Positions 47,795-56,097 of a DNA stretch of 64,000 bases are shown here, one piece after another. Under the pieces are notes generated by a model. That model ran no database searches. It had not been told where the DNA came from and worked only from the letters and a program-made list of their open reading frames with translations. Positions within the stretch are counted from its first letter, which is position 1. Every line of letters starts with the position of its first letter. Origin of the DNA: Acidobacteriota bacterium. Lineage in GTDB: Bacteria > Acidobacteriota > Thermoanaerobaculia > UBA5066. Position numbers and translations under genes: made by a program. The stretch spans positions 466,086-530,085 of the forward strand of contig JAKOVQ010000016.1 of NCBI GenBank assembly GCA_029781975.1. The letters are read 5' to 3'.

Positions 47795-50404
47795 ATGACG
47801 CTGTCCGCGGGCGAGAAGCTCGGTCCCTACGAGGTCCTCGGGAGGATCGGCGCGGGCGGCATGGGCGAGGTCTACCGGGCGAGGGATACCCGCCTCGGCC
47901 GCCACGTCGCCATCAAGATCCTCCCCGAGGAGGTCTCGGCCGACCGGGACCGGGTCCGCCGCTTCGAGACCGAGATGAAGGCGGTGGGCCGGCTGAGCCA
48001 CCCGAACGTCCTCGCGGTCTACGACACGGGCGAGCGGGAGGGCGTCCCCTACCTGGTCACGGAGCTGCTCGAGGGGGAGACGCTCCGCGACCGGCTCGAC
48101 CGGGGCGCGATCCCGCAGGAGGACCTCCTCCCGATCGCCATCGAGATCGCCTCGGGGCTCGCCGCGGCCCACGCCGCGGGGGTCGTCCACCGCGACCTGA
48201 AGCCGGAGAACGTCTTCCTGACGAAGGACGGGAGGACGAAGCTCCTCGACTTCGGCCTCGCCAAGCTCCTGGCGCCGCCCATGTCGATCGACATGAGCGC
48301 CGCGCCCGAGGCGGAGACCGTCTCCCGCGCCACGGCCACGGGCCTCGTGGTCGGCACGGTCAGCTACATGTCTCCCGAGCAGGTCCGGGGCGAGGCCGTC
48401 GACCACCGGTCGGACCTCTTCGCGTTCGGGACCGTCCTCTTCGAGATGGCGAGCGGCGAGGTGGCGTTCCGGAGGAAGTCCGCGTTCGAGACGATGACGG
48501 CGACCGTCTCGGAGGACCCGTTCGGGCGCCTCTCGGGGCCGTCGCCCCTTCCGGCCGGCCTCGAGCGCGTGGTCCGCCGCTGCCTGGAGAAGGACCCCGA
48601 CGCCCGCTACCAGTCCGCGGCGGACCTGACGTTCCACCTCCGGGAGCTCGGCGGCTTCGGGAGCGTCGCCTCCGCCGACCGCCTCCGGTTCGAGGCCGCC
48701 GGCCGGACGCCCGTCTGGACGAGGGGCCGGATCGCGGCCGCGCTGGGAGCCGCGCTCGTCGTCCTCGCCGGGGCGTTCTTCGTCGTCCGGGCCGCCACCG
48801 CCCCGGCCCCCCTCCCCGACTACCGCCAGCTCACGTTCCGGCGGGGCGCGGTCCTCTCGGCCCGCTACACCCCCGACGGGCGGACCGTCGTCTTCGGGGC
48901 GTCGTGGGACGGCGAGCCGTTCCGGCTCTTCTCGATGCGGACCGAGAGCCCCGAGTCGCGCCCGCTCGACATCCCCCCGGCGGACGTCCTCGCGGTCTCC
49001 TCCAAGGGGGAGCTCGCGATCTCGATCGGGCGCCGCTTCGTCTACGGGTTCAGCACCCGGGGGACGCTCGCGCGGGCGCCGATGAACGGCGGGGCGCCGC
49101 GCGAGATCCTGGGCGACGTGGAGGACGCCGACTTCTCGCCCGACGGCAAGGAGCTCGCCGTCAGCCACGTGGTCGACGGGCGCTACCGCCTGGAGTACCC
49201 GATCGGGCGGGTGCTCCACCGGGCGGAGGGGTGGATCAGCCACGTGAGGGTCTCGCCGGACGGGGACCGCGTCGCCTTCATCGACCATCCCGTCCTCGGC
49301 GACGACCGCGGGTCGATCTGCGTCGTCGACCGGAACGGGAAGGTGGACGTCCTCTCGTCGGGGTGGGCCAGCGCGAGCGGCCTGGCCTGGTCCCCGTCGG
49401 GGAACGAGGTCTGGTTCACGGCGACCGAGGTCTCGCCGAACTGCGCCCTCTGGGCCGTGACGCTCTCCGGGAAGACGCGCCTGCTGGCGCGCTCGGCGGG
49501 GCGCCTCTGCGTCCAGGACGTCCGCGCCGACGGCGAGGCGCTCGTCACGGAGGGGCGCGCGCGGATCGGGATGGCGCTCGGGCGGCACGGGGCACCGGTC
49601 GAGCGGGACCTCTCCTGGCTCGACGCCTCCGTCGTCTCCGACCTCTCGGCCGACGGCAGGCAGATCCTCTTCGGAGAGCAGGGCGCCGGGGGAGGGGCCG
49701 GCGTCTACGCGGTCTACACGCGCGCGAGCGACGGCTCGCCGGCGGTGAGGCTCGGCGAGGGGACGGCGGGCCCCCTCTCGCCCGACGGCAAGTGGGCGGT
49801 CTCGATCCTCTCGACGACGCCGCCGGCCCTCCAGCTCCTTCCGACGGGACCGGGACAGGCGCGGACGCTGGACCGGGGGACCCTGTCGAGCTACCAGTCG
49901 GTCGCGTGGTACCCCGACGGCAAGCGGCTCCTCATCGCGGGCAACGAGGCGAAGCAGCCGGTGCGGCTCTTCGTCCAGAGCGTCGAGTCGGGTCCCCCGC
50001 GGGCGGTCTCGCCCGCCGGGATGCGCATCGTCCCGAGCAGCGACGCCGTGTCGCCGGACGGCACGCGGGCGGCGGTCCTCGACGCCGCGGATCGCGTCGT
50101 CCTCTTCCCCCTCGGAGAGGGCGTGCCGATCCCGGCGTCCGGGGTGGAGCCGGGCGACGTCCCGGTCCGGTGGAGCGCCGACGGGGGCTCGCTCTTCGTC
50201 GTGAGGTTCGACGGGCTGCCGTTCCGCATCCGCCGCGTCGACCTCGCGACCGGCCGGCGCGAGGTGGTCGCCGAGGCGGCTCCTCCCGATCCGGCGGGGA
50301 TCGAGATGATCGTCTCGGCCCAGGTGACCCCGGACGGGGCGACCTACGCCTACAGCTTCTTCCAGTACAAGACCGATCTCCACCTGCTGACGGGGCTGCG
50401 GTAG
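47795..50404 (+). CDS. Membrane Ser/Thr kinase with PD40/TolB-like propeller
   Basis: The product is 869 residues. The kinase domain (about 10-275) has GRIGAGGMGEVYRARD, HVAIKIL (Lys), HRDLKPENVF, LLDFGLAKLL and GTVSYMSPEQVRGE, all needed for activity. A single helix (GRIAAALGAALVVLAGAFFVVRA, about 310-332) is followed by an extracytoplasmic beta propeller (about 345-868) built of PD40/WD40-like repeats such as SARYTPDGRTVVFGASWDG, DADFSPDGKELAVS, HVRVSPDGDRVAFIDH and GLAWSPSGNEVWFT. This kinase-helix-propeller plan is abundant in Acidobacteria. The ligand and phosphorylation targets are unknown. Confidence 0.93.
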   Translation: MTLSAGEKLGPYEVLGRIGAGGMGEVYRARDTRLGRHVAIKILPEEVSADRDRVRRFETEMKAVGRLSHPNVLAVYDTGEREGVPYLVTELLEGETLRDRLDRGAIPQEDLLPIAIEIASGLAAAHAAGVVHRDLKPENVFLTKDGRTKLLDFGLAKLLAPPMSIDMSAAPEAETVSRATATGLVVGTVSYMSPEQVRGEAVDHRSDLFAFGTVLFEMASGEVAFRRKSAFETMTATVSEDPFGRLSGPSPLPAGLERVVRRCLEKDPDARYQSAADLTFHLRELGGFGSVASADRLRFEAAGRTPVWTRGRIAAALGAALVVLAGAFFVVRAATAPAPLPDYRQLTFRRGAVLSARYTPDGRTVVFGASWDGEPFRLFSMRTESPESRPLDIPPADVLAVSSKGELAISIGRRFVYGFSTRGTLARAPMNGGAPREILGDVEDADFSPDGKELAVSHVVDGRYRLEYPIGRVLHRAEGWISHVRVSPDGDRVAFIDHPVLGDDRGSICVVDRNGKVDVLSSGWASASGLAWSPSGNEVWFTATEVSPNCALWAVTLSGKTRLLARSAGRLCVQDVRADGEALVTEGRARIGMALGRHGAPVERDLSWLDASVVSDLSADGRQILFGEQGAGGGAGVYAVYTRASDGSPAVRLGEGTAGPLSPDGKWAVSILSTTPPALQLLPTGPGQARTLDRGTLSSYQSVAWYPDGKRLLIAGNEAKQPVRLFVQSVESGPPRAVSPAGMRIVPSSDAVSPDGTRAAVLDAADRVVLFPLGEGVPIPASGVEPGDVPVRWSADGGSLFVVRFDGLPFRIRRVDLATGRREVVAEAAPPDPAGIEMIVSAQVTPDGATYAYSFFQYKTDLHLLTGLR

Positions 50405-50463
50405 CAGTCTTCCCGGGGGGAGAGGACGCTCGCCGGGACGCGCGGCCCGCACCGTCACGCGGG

Positions 50464-50506
50464 CTCTCGCGGAGCCGGCTCTCGTCGAGGGCCGGCTCCG
50501 CGAGAG
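50464..50506. terminator. Strong hairpin between convergent genes
   Basis: A perfect 16-bp stem (CTCTCGCGGAGCCGGC at 50464-50479 and its complement at 50491-50506) encloses an 11-nt loop that can itself pair. It lies between the stops of the PD40 kinase gene (+) and the basic peptide gene (-) and could serve both. T-tracts are absent. Confidence 0.6.
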
Positions 50507-50517
50507 GGCCCCGGGGA

Positions 50518-50697
50518 TCAGATCATCCCGGCGTCCTTCTTCTTGGAAGCCTTCTTCTTGGGGGCAGTCTTCCTGACGGCCTTCTTGACGACCTTCTTCT
50601 TCGGGGCCGCCTTCCGGGCGGCGGTCTTCCTGACGGCCTTCTTGGCGGCCTTCTTCTTCGGGGCGGCCTTCTTCGCAGCCTTCTTCCGAGTCGCCAT
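50518..50697 (-). CDS. Lys/Ala-rich histone H1-like small protein
   Basis: The product is 59 residues made almost entirely of repeats of KKAAPKKKA/KKAVRKTA type, starting MATRKKAAKKAAPKKKAAKK. It starts at the ATG 50697 with AAAGGAG upstream, so it is clearly translated rather than a chance frame. Such AAKKA-type peptides bind DNA or RNA non-specifically, like the C-terminal tail of histone H1 and the bacterial Hc1-like proteins. It lies 38 nt downstream of the radical SAM gene on the same strand. I considered and rejected it as that enzyme's substrate. Confidence 0.8.
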   Translation of the reverse strand: MATRKKAAKKAAPKKKAAKKAVRKTAARKAAPKKKVVKKAVRKTAPKKKASKKKDAGMI

Positions 50698-50735
50698 CCT
50701 GGGTCTCCTTTCCTGGCCGCACGCGCGGCCACCGG

Positions 50736-52841
50736 TCACGTGATGACCAGCTCTCCTCGACGGTTGAGGGAGAACCGGTCCTCCGACAATCGCGGCCGCG
50801 CGGCGGAACGGCTCCGCCCCGCGCCCTTCTTCCGCGTCCCGCCGTCGGCGCTCCGCGGCATCTCTCCGTCGTGCGCATTGTGCAACGGAACGACGAGCGT
50901 GTGACTCTCCTTTCTGCCGAGCGTGCGCGCGACGGAGTCGAAGCGCCGCGCGGCGCCGTCGGGAATCGCGCCATCGCCGAGCCGCGTCGCGAGCGCGAGG
51001 AACCGCGAGCCGGCGCGGAGGACGAGCCCGCCCGAGACGAGCGGCTCGAGGGCGCGCAGCGCCTCGTCCACGCCGACGTCGGTCCCGCCGGCGTCGCGCG
51101 AGGCGGCGGCGAGCGCGCGGACGTCGGTCGCCGCGTCGCACGCGAGGTAGAGGAGGCGCGGGAGGCCCTCGAGGACGGTGAGGGCGCGGCGCGCCCGCGG
51201 CCGCAGGTCCCACACGACGAGCTTCCCTCCGACGTCGACGAAGAAGAGCGCGCTCTCGTCCGCCTCGCGCGTCCACCTCCGGACCGCCGCGAGGAGAGGA
51301 CCGACGTAGTCCCCGGGGTCGCGGCCGTCGGCGGGCCGGAAGGAGAAGAAGTACGCGAGGTTCGCGAGGACCTCGGGGGCGAACGGGTAGACGTGGCGGT
51401 ACGAAGGGAGCGGCGCCACCTCGGCGAAGCCGAACCGCGCGGGCTCCTCGAAGCCGGGGCTGAAGCGGTCGAGCCGCAGGCCGGAGACGCCCTGCGGGGG
51501 CGGCAGGTGGGCCAGGAGCGGCACGAGGGCGGCCATCCGCGCGTACTCGTCGGGAGGCTCGCCGGGGAAGCCCCAGAGGACGTTCCAGTAGGGCTTCACG
51601 CCGAGCTCGCGGCACCACTTCAGGAGCTGGACGTTCTGCAGCGCCGTGACGCCCTTCCTCATCAGCTTGAGGATCGGGTCGCTGAAGCTCTCGATCCCGG
51701 GCTGGATCCGGGTGACCCCGGCCGACGCGAGCCGCCGCACCTGCTCCTTCGCGAGGCTGGCCTTCGTCTCCCAGAAGAGCGTCAGGCCGAGCCGGCGACG
51801 GGCGAGCTCCGGGACGACGCTGTCGAGGTACGACGTGTCGAGGATGTTGTCGACCACCTGGACGTCGCAGCCGGGGTGGCGCGCGGCGAGGCGGGCCAGC
51901 TCGTCGACGGCGCGCGCCGGCGACTTGCTCCGGAAGCGCATCGTGGCCCCGTTCAGGCCGCAGAAGGTGCAGGTGCTCTTCTCCCCCCACCAGCAGCCCC
52001 GCGACGTTTCGAAGAAGACGCCGGGCTGCCACGTGCGGGAGAGGCGGCTCGCGGCGAACTGCTCGAAGTAGTCGGAGAAGTCGGGCTCGGGGAGGTCGTC
52101 CATCGCGGCGACCGACGGGGCGTTGGGGAAGCGCCGCTCGGCGAAGGCCGCCGCGACCGTCGCGCGCGTCCGCACCCCCGGGAGGCCGTCGAGGGGCCGC
52201 CCGGCGAGCGCGCGCTCGACGAGCTCGGGGAAGACGAGGTCCCCCTCGCCCGAGACGGCCGCGTCGACGAACGGGAACTGGCGGACCGTCTCGGCCCCCA
52301 TCACCCCCTCGCAGTTCGCTCCCCCGAGGACGACCGTCGTCCCGGGCGCGGCCGCCTTGACGCGCCGGGCGAGCGCGAGCGAGGCGACGTGCTGCTGGAA
52401 GACGCTCGTGAACCCGACGACGCGCGGCCGCTCGGCGAGGACGGCCTCGAGGCAGGCGTCGAGGAACGGCTCGACGCGGGCGCGGGCGCGCAGGAGCCTC
52501 TCGACGAACGAGGCGGGGACGGGGCGCGCCAGGGAGCGGACCGGCCAGACCGAGCGTCCCACGAGGACCTCGTCGACGTAGCGGCGCTCCCCCCGCGGCG
52601 TGCGGCCGAAGAGCGCGTCGCGGAAGAGCCACTCGCCGGCCAGCTCGCGGATGGAGCGGGTCCCGTCGGTCGAGAGCTGCGTGTAGAAGCCGACGCCGAG
52701 GGCCTCGGCGAAGCGGAGGGTGAAGTAGAGGACGCGGGAGGGGACCCCGCGACGGGCCAGGGAGGCCTTGAGGAGGCTCAGCCCGAGGGACGGGGACATC
52801 TCCGGCCCGAAGGGCATCGAGACGAGGACGACGTCCGTCAC
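50736..52841 (-). CDS. RiPP-maturation B12-binding radical SAM C-methyltransferase-like enzyme
   Basis: The product is 701 residues from the GTG at 52841; the frame is open to a TTG at 52913, and neither start has a clear ribosome site. The N-terminal part (VVLVSMPFGPEMSPSLGLSLLKASL, VVGFTSVFQQHVASLALARRVK, VVLGGANCEGVMG, DAAVSGEGDLVFPELV) is a B12-binding-like domain. The radical SAM core has FFETSRGCWWGEKSTCTFCGLNG, with Cys at about 281, 289 and 292. This C-x7-C-x2-C spacing and the GLNG sequence are characteristic of the RiPP maturation radical SAM protein 1 family. The C-terminal 60-70 residues are a basic, low-complexity extension. No precursor peptide, protease or exporter gene is adjacent. 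Confidence 0.85.
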   Translation of the reverse strand: MTDVVLVSMPFGPEMSPSLGLSLLKASLARRGVPSRVLYFTLRFAEALGVGFYTQLSTDGTRSIRELAGEWLFRDALFGRTPRGERRYVDEVLVGRSVWPVRSLARPVPASFVERLLRARARVEPFLDACLEAVLAERPRVVGFTSVFQQHVASLALARRVKAAAPGTTVVLGGANCEGVMGAETVRQFPFVDAAVSGEGDLVFPELVERALAGRPLDGLPGVRTRATVAAAFAERRFPNAPSVAAMDDLPEPDFSDYFEQFAASRLSRTWQPGVFFETSRGCWWGEKSTCTFCGLNGATMRFRSKSPARAVDELARLAARHPGCDVQVVDNILDTSYLDSVVPELARRRLGLTLFWETKASLAKEQVRRLASAGVTRIQPGIESFSDPILKLMRKGVTALQNVQLLKWCRELGVKPYWNVLWGFPGEPPDEYARMAALVPLLAHLPPPQGVSGLRLDRFSPGFEEPARFGFAEVAPLPSYRHVYPFAPEVLANLAYFFSFRPADGRDPGDYVGPLLAAVRRWTREADESALFFVDVGGKLVVWDLRPRARRALTVLEGLPRLLYLACDAATDVRALAAASRDAGGTDVGVDEALRALEPLVSGGLVLRAGSRFLALATRLGDGAIPDGAARRFDSVARTLGRKESHTLVVPLHNAHDGEMPRSADGGTRKKGAGRSRSAARPRLSEDRFSLNRRGELVIT

Positions 52842-52946
52842 GCCCGAGTCGTTCGAGTCCCACGGAACGCGAGGTGCATGACCGAATGTGACGCGGCGCG
52901 CGCGTCCCGTCAAGCGGTCGTGCGCGCGCCGCGCGCGCGGAAGGCC

Positions 52947-52983
52947 GGAGCGTCCGCCACGAGCCCGGCGTGGCGGACGCTCC
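52947..52983 (-). terminator. Hairpin downstream of the NfnAB fusion gene
   Basis: A perfect 15-bp stem (GGAGCGTCCGCCACG at 52947-52961 with its complement at 52969-52983) and 7-nt loop begin 8 nt after the TAG of the fusion gene on the minus strand. The tail is GGCCTTCC rather than a T-run, so it is a terminator by structure and position. Confidence 0.6.
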
Positions 52984-52991
52984 GCGTTCTT

Positions 52992-55967
52992 CTAGACGAC
53001 GACCGGCTTCTCCGCGACGATCCGCGCCAGGACCGTGGAGAGGAGGTCGACGTGCTCCCGCTCCTCGGCCTCCAGCTCCCGGTAGAGCTTCCACTCGGCC
53101 GAGCCGGTGGGGAACGTCCTCCCCGCGTCGAGGAAGAAGGCGCGGGCCCTCTTCTCGAGGTGGACGGCGAGGCGGAGGAGCGAGGCGCCCGTGACCTCCG
53201 CGAGGTCGGCGCCCGCGAAGACGGCGACCTGCGCGGGGGTCAGGCTCGCGGCGAGGGCGGCGGGCGGAGCCTCGACGTGGTAACGCCGCGCGAGCGTCTC
53301 CATGTGCCCCTTCTCCATCCCGGCGAGCTCGCGGAAGAGGTGCGCGAGGTCGGGGTCCTTCGCCTCCACGTCGTCGGCGCCGCGCGTGTAGAAGGCGAGG
53401 CCCCCCAGCTCGATCTCGAACGCCTGCCGGACCGCGTCGACCGCGGCGGGCGTCTCGACGGGCGTGTCGTGCCCGGCGACGAGGGTCCCGCCGCACGCGG
53501 GGCAGAGGCCGTAGGGGAACGCGAAGCCCTCCGAGACCTTGTGGCACGAGGAGCAGGTCCAGACGACTTGCTCGCCGGCGCAGCAGATGTGCTCGTCGTC
53601 GCCGGGCTCGAAGGGGCGGCGGCACTTCGGGCAGGCCGCCTCGACGGGGGCGGGCGCGGCCGCCTTCGCGGCCTCCGCCTCCTCGGGGAGGACGACCGGC
53701 CACTCCTTCGTTGTCAGGTAGCGCTCGATCGCCTTCGCGGCGCGGCGCCCCGCGCCGAGCGCGAGGATGACGGTGGCGCCGCCAGTGACGATGTCGCCGC
53801 CGGCGAAGACCCCGGGGATCGACGCGGCCTGCGTCTTCGGGTCGACGTTGATGTAGCCCTCGCCCCTCACCGAGAGGCTCGGGGTCGAGCGGGCGATGAC
53901 GGGGTTGGCGCGGGTCCCGAGCGCGTAGATGACCGTCTCGCACTCGAAGGTCTCGAAGGCCCCCTCGATCGGGACGGGGCGCCGCCGGCCCGACTTGTCG
54001 GGCTCGCCGAGCTCCATCTTCTGGACGACGATGGCCTTCACGTTCCCCTTCTCGTCGACCTGGATCTCGGTCGGGCTCATCAGCCAGTTGAAGTGGATCC
54101 CCTCCTCCTTGGCGTGCCGGAGCTCCTCGACGCGGCAGGGGGCCTCGGCCTCGGTCCGCCGGTAGACGCAGTGGACCTCCTCGGCCCCGAGGCGGCGCGC
54201 GACGCGGAGGCAGTCCATCGCGGTGTTGCCGGCGCCGAGGACGACGACCTTCTTCCCCATGGCGATCGGCGTGTCCTTGAAGGGGAACTTGTCGCCGCCC
54301 ATCAGGTTGATCCGCGTCAGGAACTCGTTGGCGCTGTAGACCTGCCCCGCCTGCTCGCCCGGGATGCCGAGGAACGAGGGGAAGCCGGCCCCGGTCCCGA
54401 TGAAGACGGCGTCGAACCCCATCTCGCCCAGGAGCTGCGGGACGGTGAAGGTCTTGCCGATGACCTTGTTCGTCTCGAACTTCACGCCGAGCTTCTGGAG
54501 CGCGCTCACCTCCCGGTCGATCGTCGTCCGGGGGAGGCGGAAGGACGGGATGCCGTACTTCAGGACGCCGCCGATGACGTGGAGCGCCTCGAAGATCGTG
54601 ACGTCGGCCCCCTTCCGGGCGAGGTCGCCGGCGCAGGCGAGGCCGGCCGGGCCGGAGCCGACGACGGCCACCTTCCCGAGCGCGCCGGCGTTGGCGGGGG
54701 GCTTCACGTCCGGCAGCGGGGCGTGGTCGCCGACGAAGCGCTCGAGCCGCCCGATGGCGACCGGCTCCATCTTCTTCTCGAGGATGCACTGGATCTCGCA
54801 CTGCGTCTCCTGGGGGCAGACGCGGCCGCAGATCGAGGGGAAGAGGTTGCTCTCCTGGATGACGGAGAGGGCGCCCGGGAGGTCGCGGACGAGGAGGTGG
54901 CGGATGAAGCGCGGGATGTCGATCGCCACCGGGCAGCCGGCGATGCAGGTGGGCCGGGCGCACTGGATGCACCGCTCGGCCTCCTGCAGGGCGTCGACCA
55001 TCGTGTAGCCGAGGTTGACCTCCTCGAAGTTCCGCGAGCGCTCCAGCGCGTTGCGCTCCGGCATCTTGCCGGCGTGCTCCGACAGCTCCTTGAACTTCTT
55101 GTAGTTCCTCTTGTTCAGCTCGAAGAGCTGCTCCTCGATGGAGCAGACCTTCGAGAAGTCGTCCTTGGCCGCGGTCTCCTGCTGCTTGAAACGGTCCTGC
55201 CGCAGCTGGAGCTCGGGGAAGTCGACGAGGTGGCCGTCGAAGTCCGGCCCGTCGACGCAGGCGAACTTCGTCTGCCCGCCCACGCTGACGCGGCACGAGC
55301 CGCACATCCCGGTGCCGTCGACCATGATGGCGTTCAGCGAGACCATCGTCTTCACGCCGGAGGGGCGGGTCACCTCGGAGCAGGCGCGCATCATCGGGAG
55401 CGGCCCGATGGCGACGACGAGGTCGGGCTTCTCCCTCTCGATCAGCTCCGCGAGGGCGACGGTGACGAAGCCGGGCTTGCCGTAGCTGCCGTCGTCCGTG
55501 CAGACGATCAGGTCGTCGCAGTAGCGCCGGAAGCGGTCCTCCCAGAAGACGAGGTCCTTGCTCCGGAAGCCGATGATCCCCGTCGTCCGGTTCCCCGCCT
55601 CCTTGAAGGCGCGCAGCTGCGGGAAGACGGGGGCCACGCCGAGGCCGCCCCCGACCAGGACGACGTGCCCGACCTTCCCGACGTGGCTCTCGAGCCCGAG
55701 CGGCCCGACGAAGTCGGAGAAGGTGTCCCCTTCCTTGAAGCTCCGCATCATCTCGCGGGTCGTCTTCCCGAGCGCCTGGACGACGACGGTGACGGTCCCC
55801 CAGTCGGGGTCGTAGTCCGCGACGGTCAGGGGGATCCGCTCCCCTTCCTCGTCGAGCCGGAGCATGACGAAGTGGCCGGGCCTGGCCGCCCGAGCCACGT
55901 CGGGGGCGTGGACGTCCCAGAGGAAGGTGACGTCGGAGAACTGCTCGCGCTTGACGATCTTGTACAA
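52992..55967 (-). CDS. NfnA-NfnB fusion with zinc ribbon and ferritin-like C-terminus
   Basis: The single frame encodes 991 residues from the TTG at 55965-55967, just after GGAGGGGGG. Residues 1-280 are a ferredoxin-NADP reductase-like NfnA/SudB part with [2Fe-2S] ligands in VDGTGMCGSC (about 217-225) and FACVDG (about 235). Residues 281-760 are NfnB/GltD-like: ERCIQCARPTCIAGCP and CGRVCPQETQCEIQC for two [4Fe-4S] clusters, the FAD site VVGSGPAGLACAG (about 434) and the NAD(P) site VVLGAGNTAMD (about 575). Residues 777-826 hold a zinc ribbon/rubredoxin-like cluster (CPKC, CC, CSSC, CPAC). Residues 840-990 are a ferritin-like helical domain with two ExxH motifs (EKGHMETL, EEREHVDLL). Nfn enzymes bifurcate electrons between ferredoxin, NADH and NADPH. 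Confidence 0.88.
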   Translation of the reverse strand: MYKIVKREQFSDVTFLWDVHAPDVARAARPGHFVMLRLDEEGERIPLTVADYDPDWGTVTVVVQALGKTTREMMRSFKEGDTFSDFVGPLGLESHVGKVGHVVLVGGGLGVAPVFPQLRAFKEAGNRTTGIIGFRSKDLVFWEDRFRRYCDDLIVCTDDGSYGKPGFVTVALAELIEREKPDLVVAIGPLPMMRACSEVTRPSGVKTMVSLNAIMVDGTGMCGSCRVSVGGQTKFACVDGPDFDGHLVDFPELQLRQDRFKQQETAAKDDFSKVCSIEEQLFELNKRNYKKFKELSEHAGKMPERNALERSRNFEEVNLGYTMVDALQEAERCIQCARPTCIAGCPVAIDIPRFIRHLLVRDLPGALSVIQESNLFPSICGRVCPQETQCEIQCILEKKMEPVAIGRLERFVGDHAPLPDVKPPANAGALGKVAVVGSGPAGLACAGDLARKGADVTIFEALHVIGGVLKYGIPSFRLPRTTIDREVSALQKLGVKFETNKVIGKTFTVPQLLGEMGFDAVFIGTGAGFPSFLGIPGEQAGQVYSANEFLTRINLMGGDKFPFKDTPIAMGKKVVVLGAGNTAMDCLRVARRLGAEEVHCVYRRTEAEAPCRVEELRHAKEEGIHFNWLMSPTEIQVDEKGNVKAIVVQKMELGEPDKSGRRRPVPIEGAFETFECETVIYALGTRANPVIARSTPSLSVRGEGYINVDPKTQAASIPGVFAGGDIVTGGATVILALGAGRRAAKAIERYLTTKEWPVVLPEEAEAAKAAAPAPVEAACPKCRRPFEPGDDEHICCAGEQVVWTCSSCHKVSEGFAFPYGLCPACGGTLVAGHDTPVETPAAVDAVRQAFEIELGGLAFYTRGADDVEAKDPDLAHLFRELAGMEKGHMETLARRYHVEAPPAALAASLTPAQVAVFAGADLAEVTGASLLRLAVHLEKRARAFFLDAGRTFPTGSAEWKLYRELEAEEREHVDLLSTVLARIVAEKPVVV

Positions 55968-55995
55968 GGGTCCCCCCTCCAACCGGGGCTTTGGG

Positions 55996-56001
55996 ACTAT
56001 A
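55996..56001 (-). promoter_or_regulatory. -10 element TATAGT before the NfnAB fusion gene
   Basis: On the minus strand ACGGTATAGTCCC lies 28 nt before the TTG start, and the leader includes the strong ribosome site. Confidence 0.5.
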
Positions 56002-56097
56002 CCGTCTCGGCCCCAGGCGCGCATGATGCATCCGTCCCGGTCGCCTGAGGCCTTCGCATCAGGCCGGGCGGGGGTGCACGACGGGCGAGAATGCGCC

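Noticed and set aside
50518..50697. Lys/Ala-rich peptide as the precursor substrate of the adjacent radical SAM enzyme
   Set aside because: It lacks a leader/core layout and is a typical AAKKA-type nucleic-acid-binding repeat. Proximity alone is weak because it lies downstream with its own ribosome site.
50871..56048. Very long plus-strand open frame (1725 codons) opposite the radical SAM and NfnAB genes
   Set aside because: It is an antisense frame produced by the strong GC bias of codon third positions. Its translation is a low-complexity Arg/Glu/Gly/Asp mixture with no motif, while the opposite strand holds clear enzyme families.
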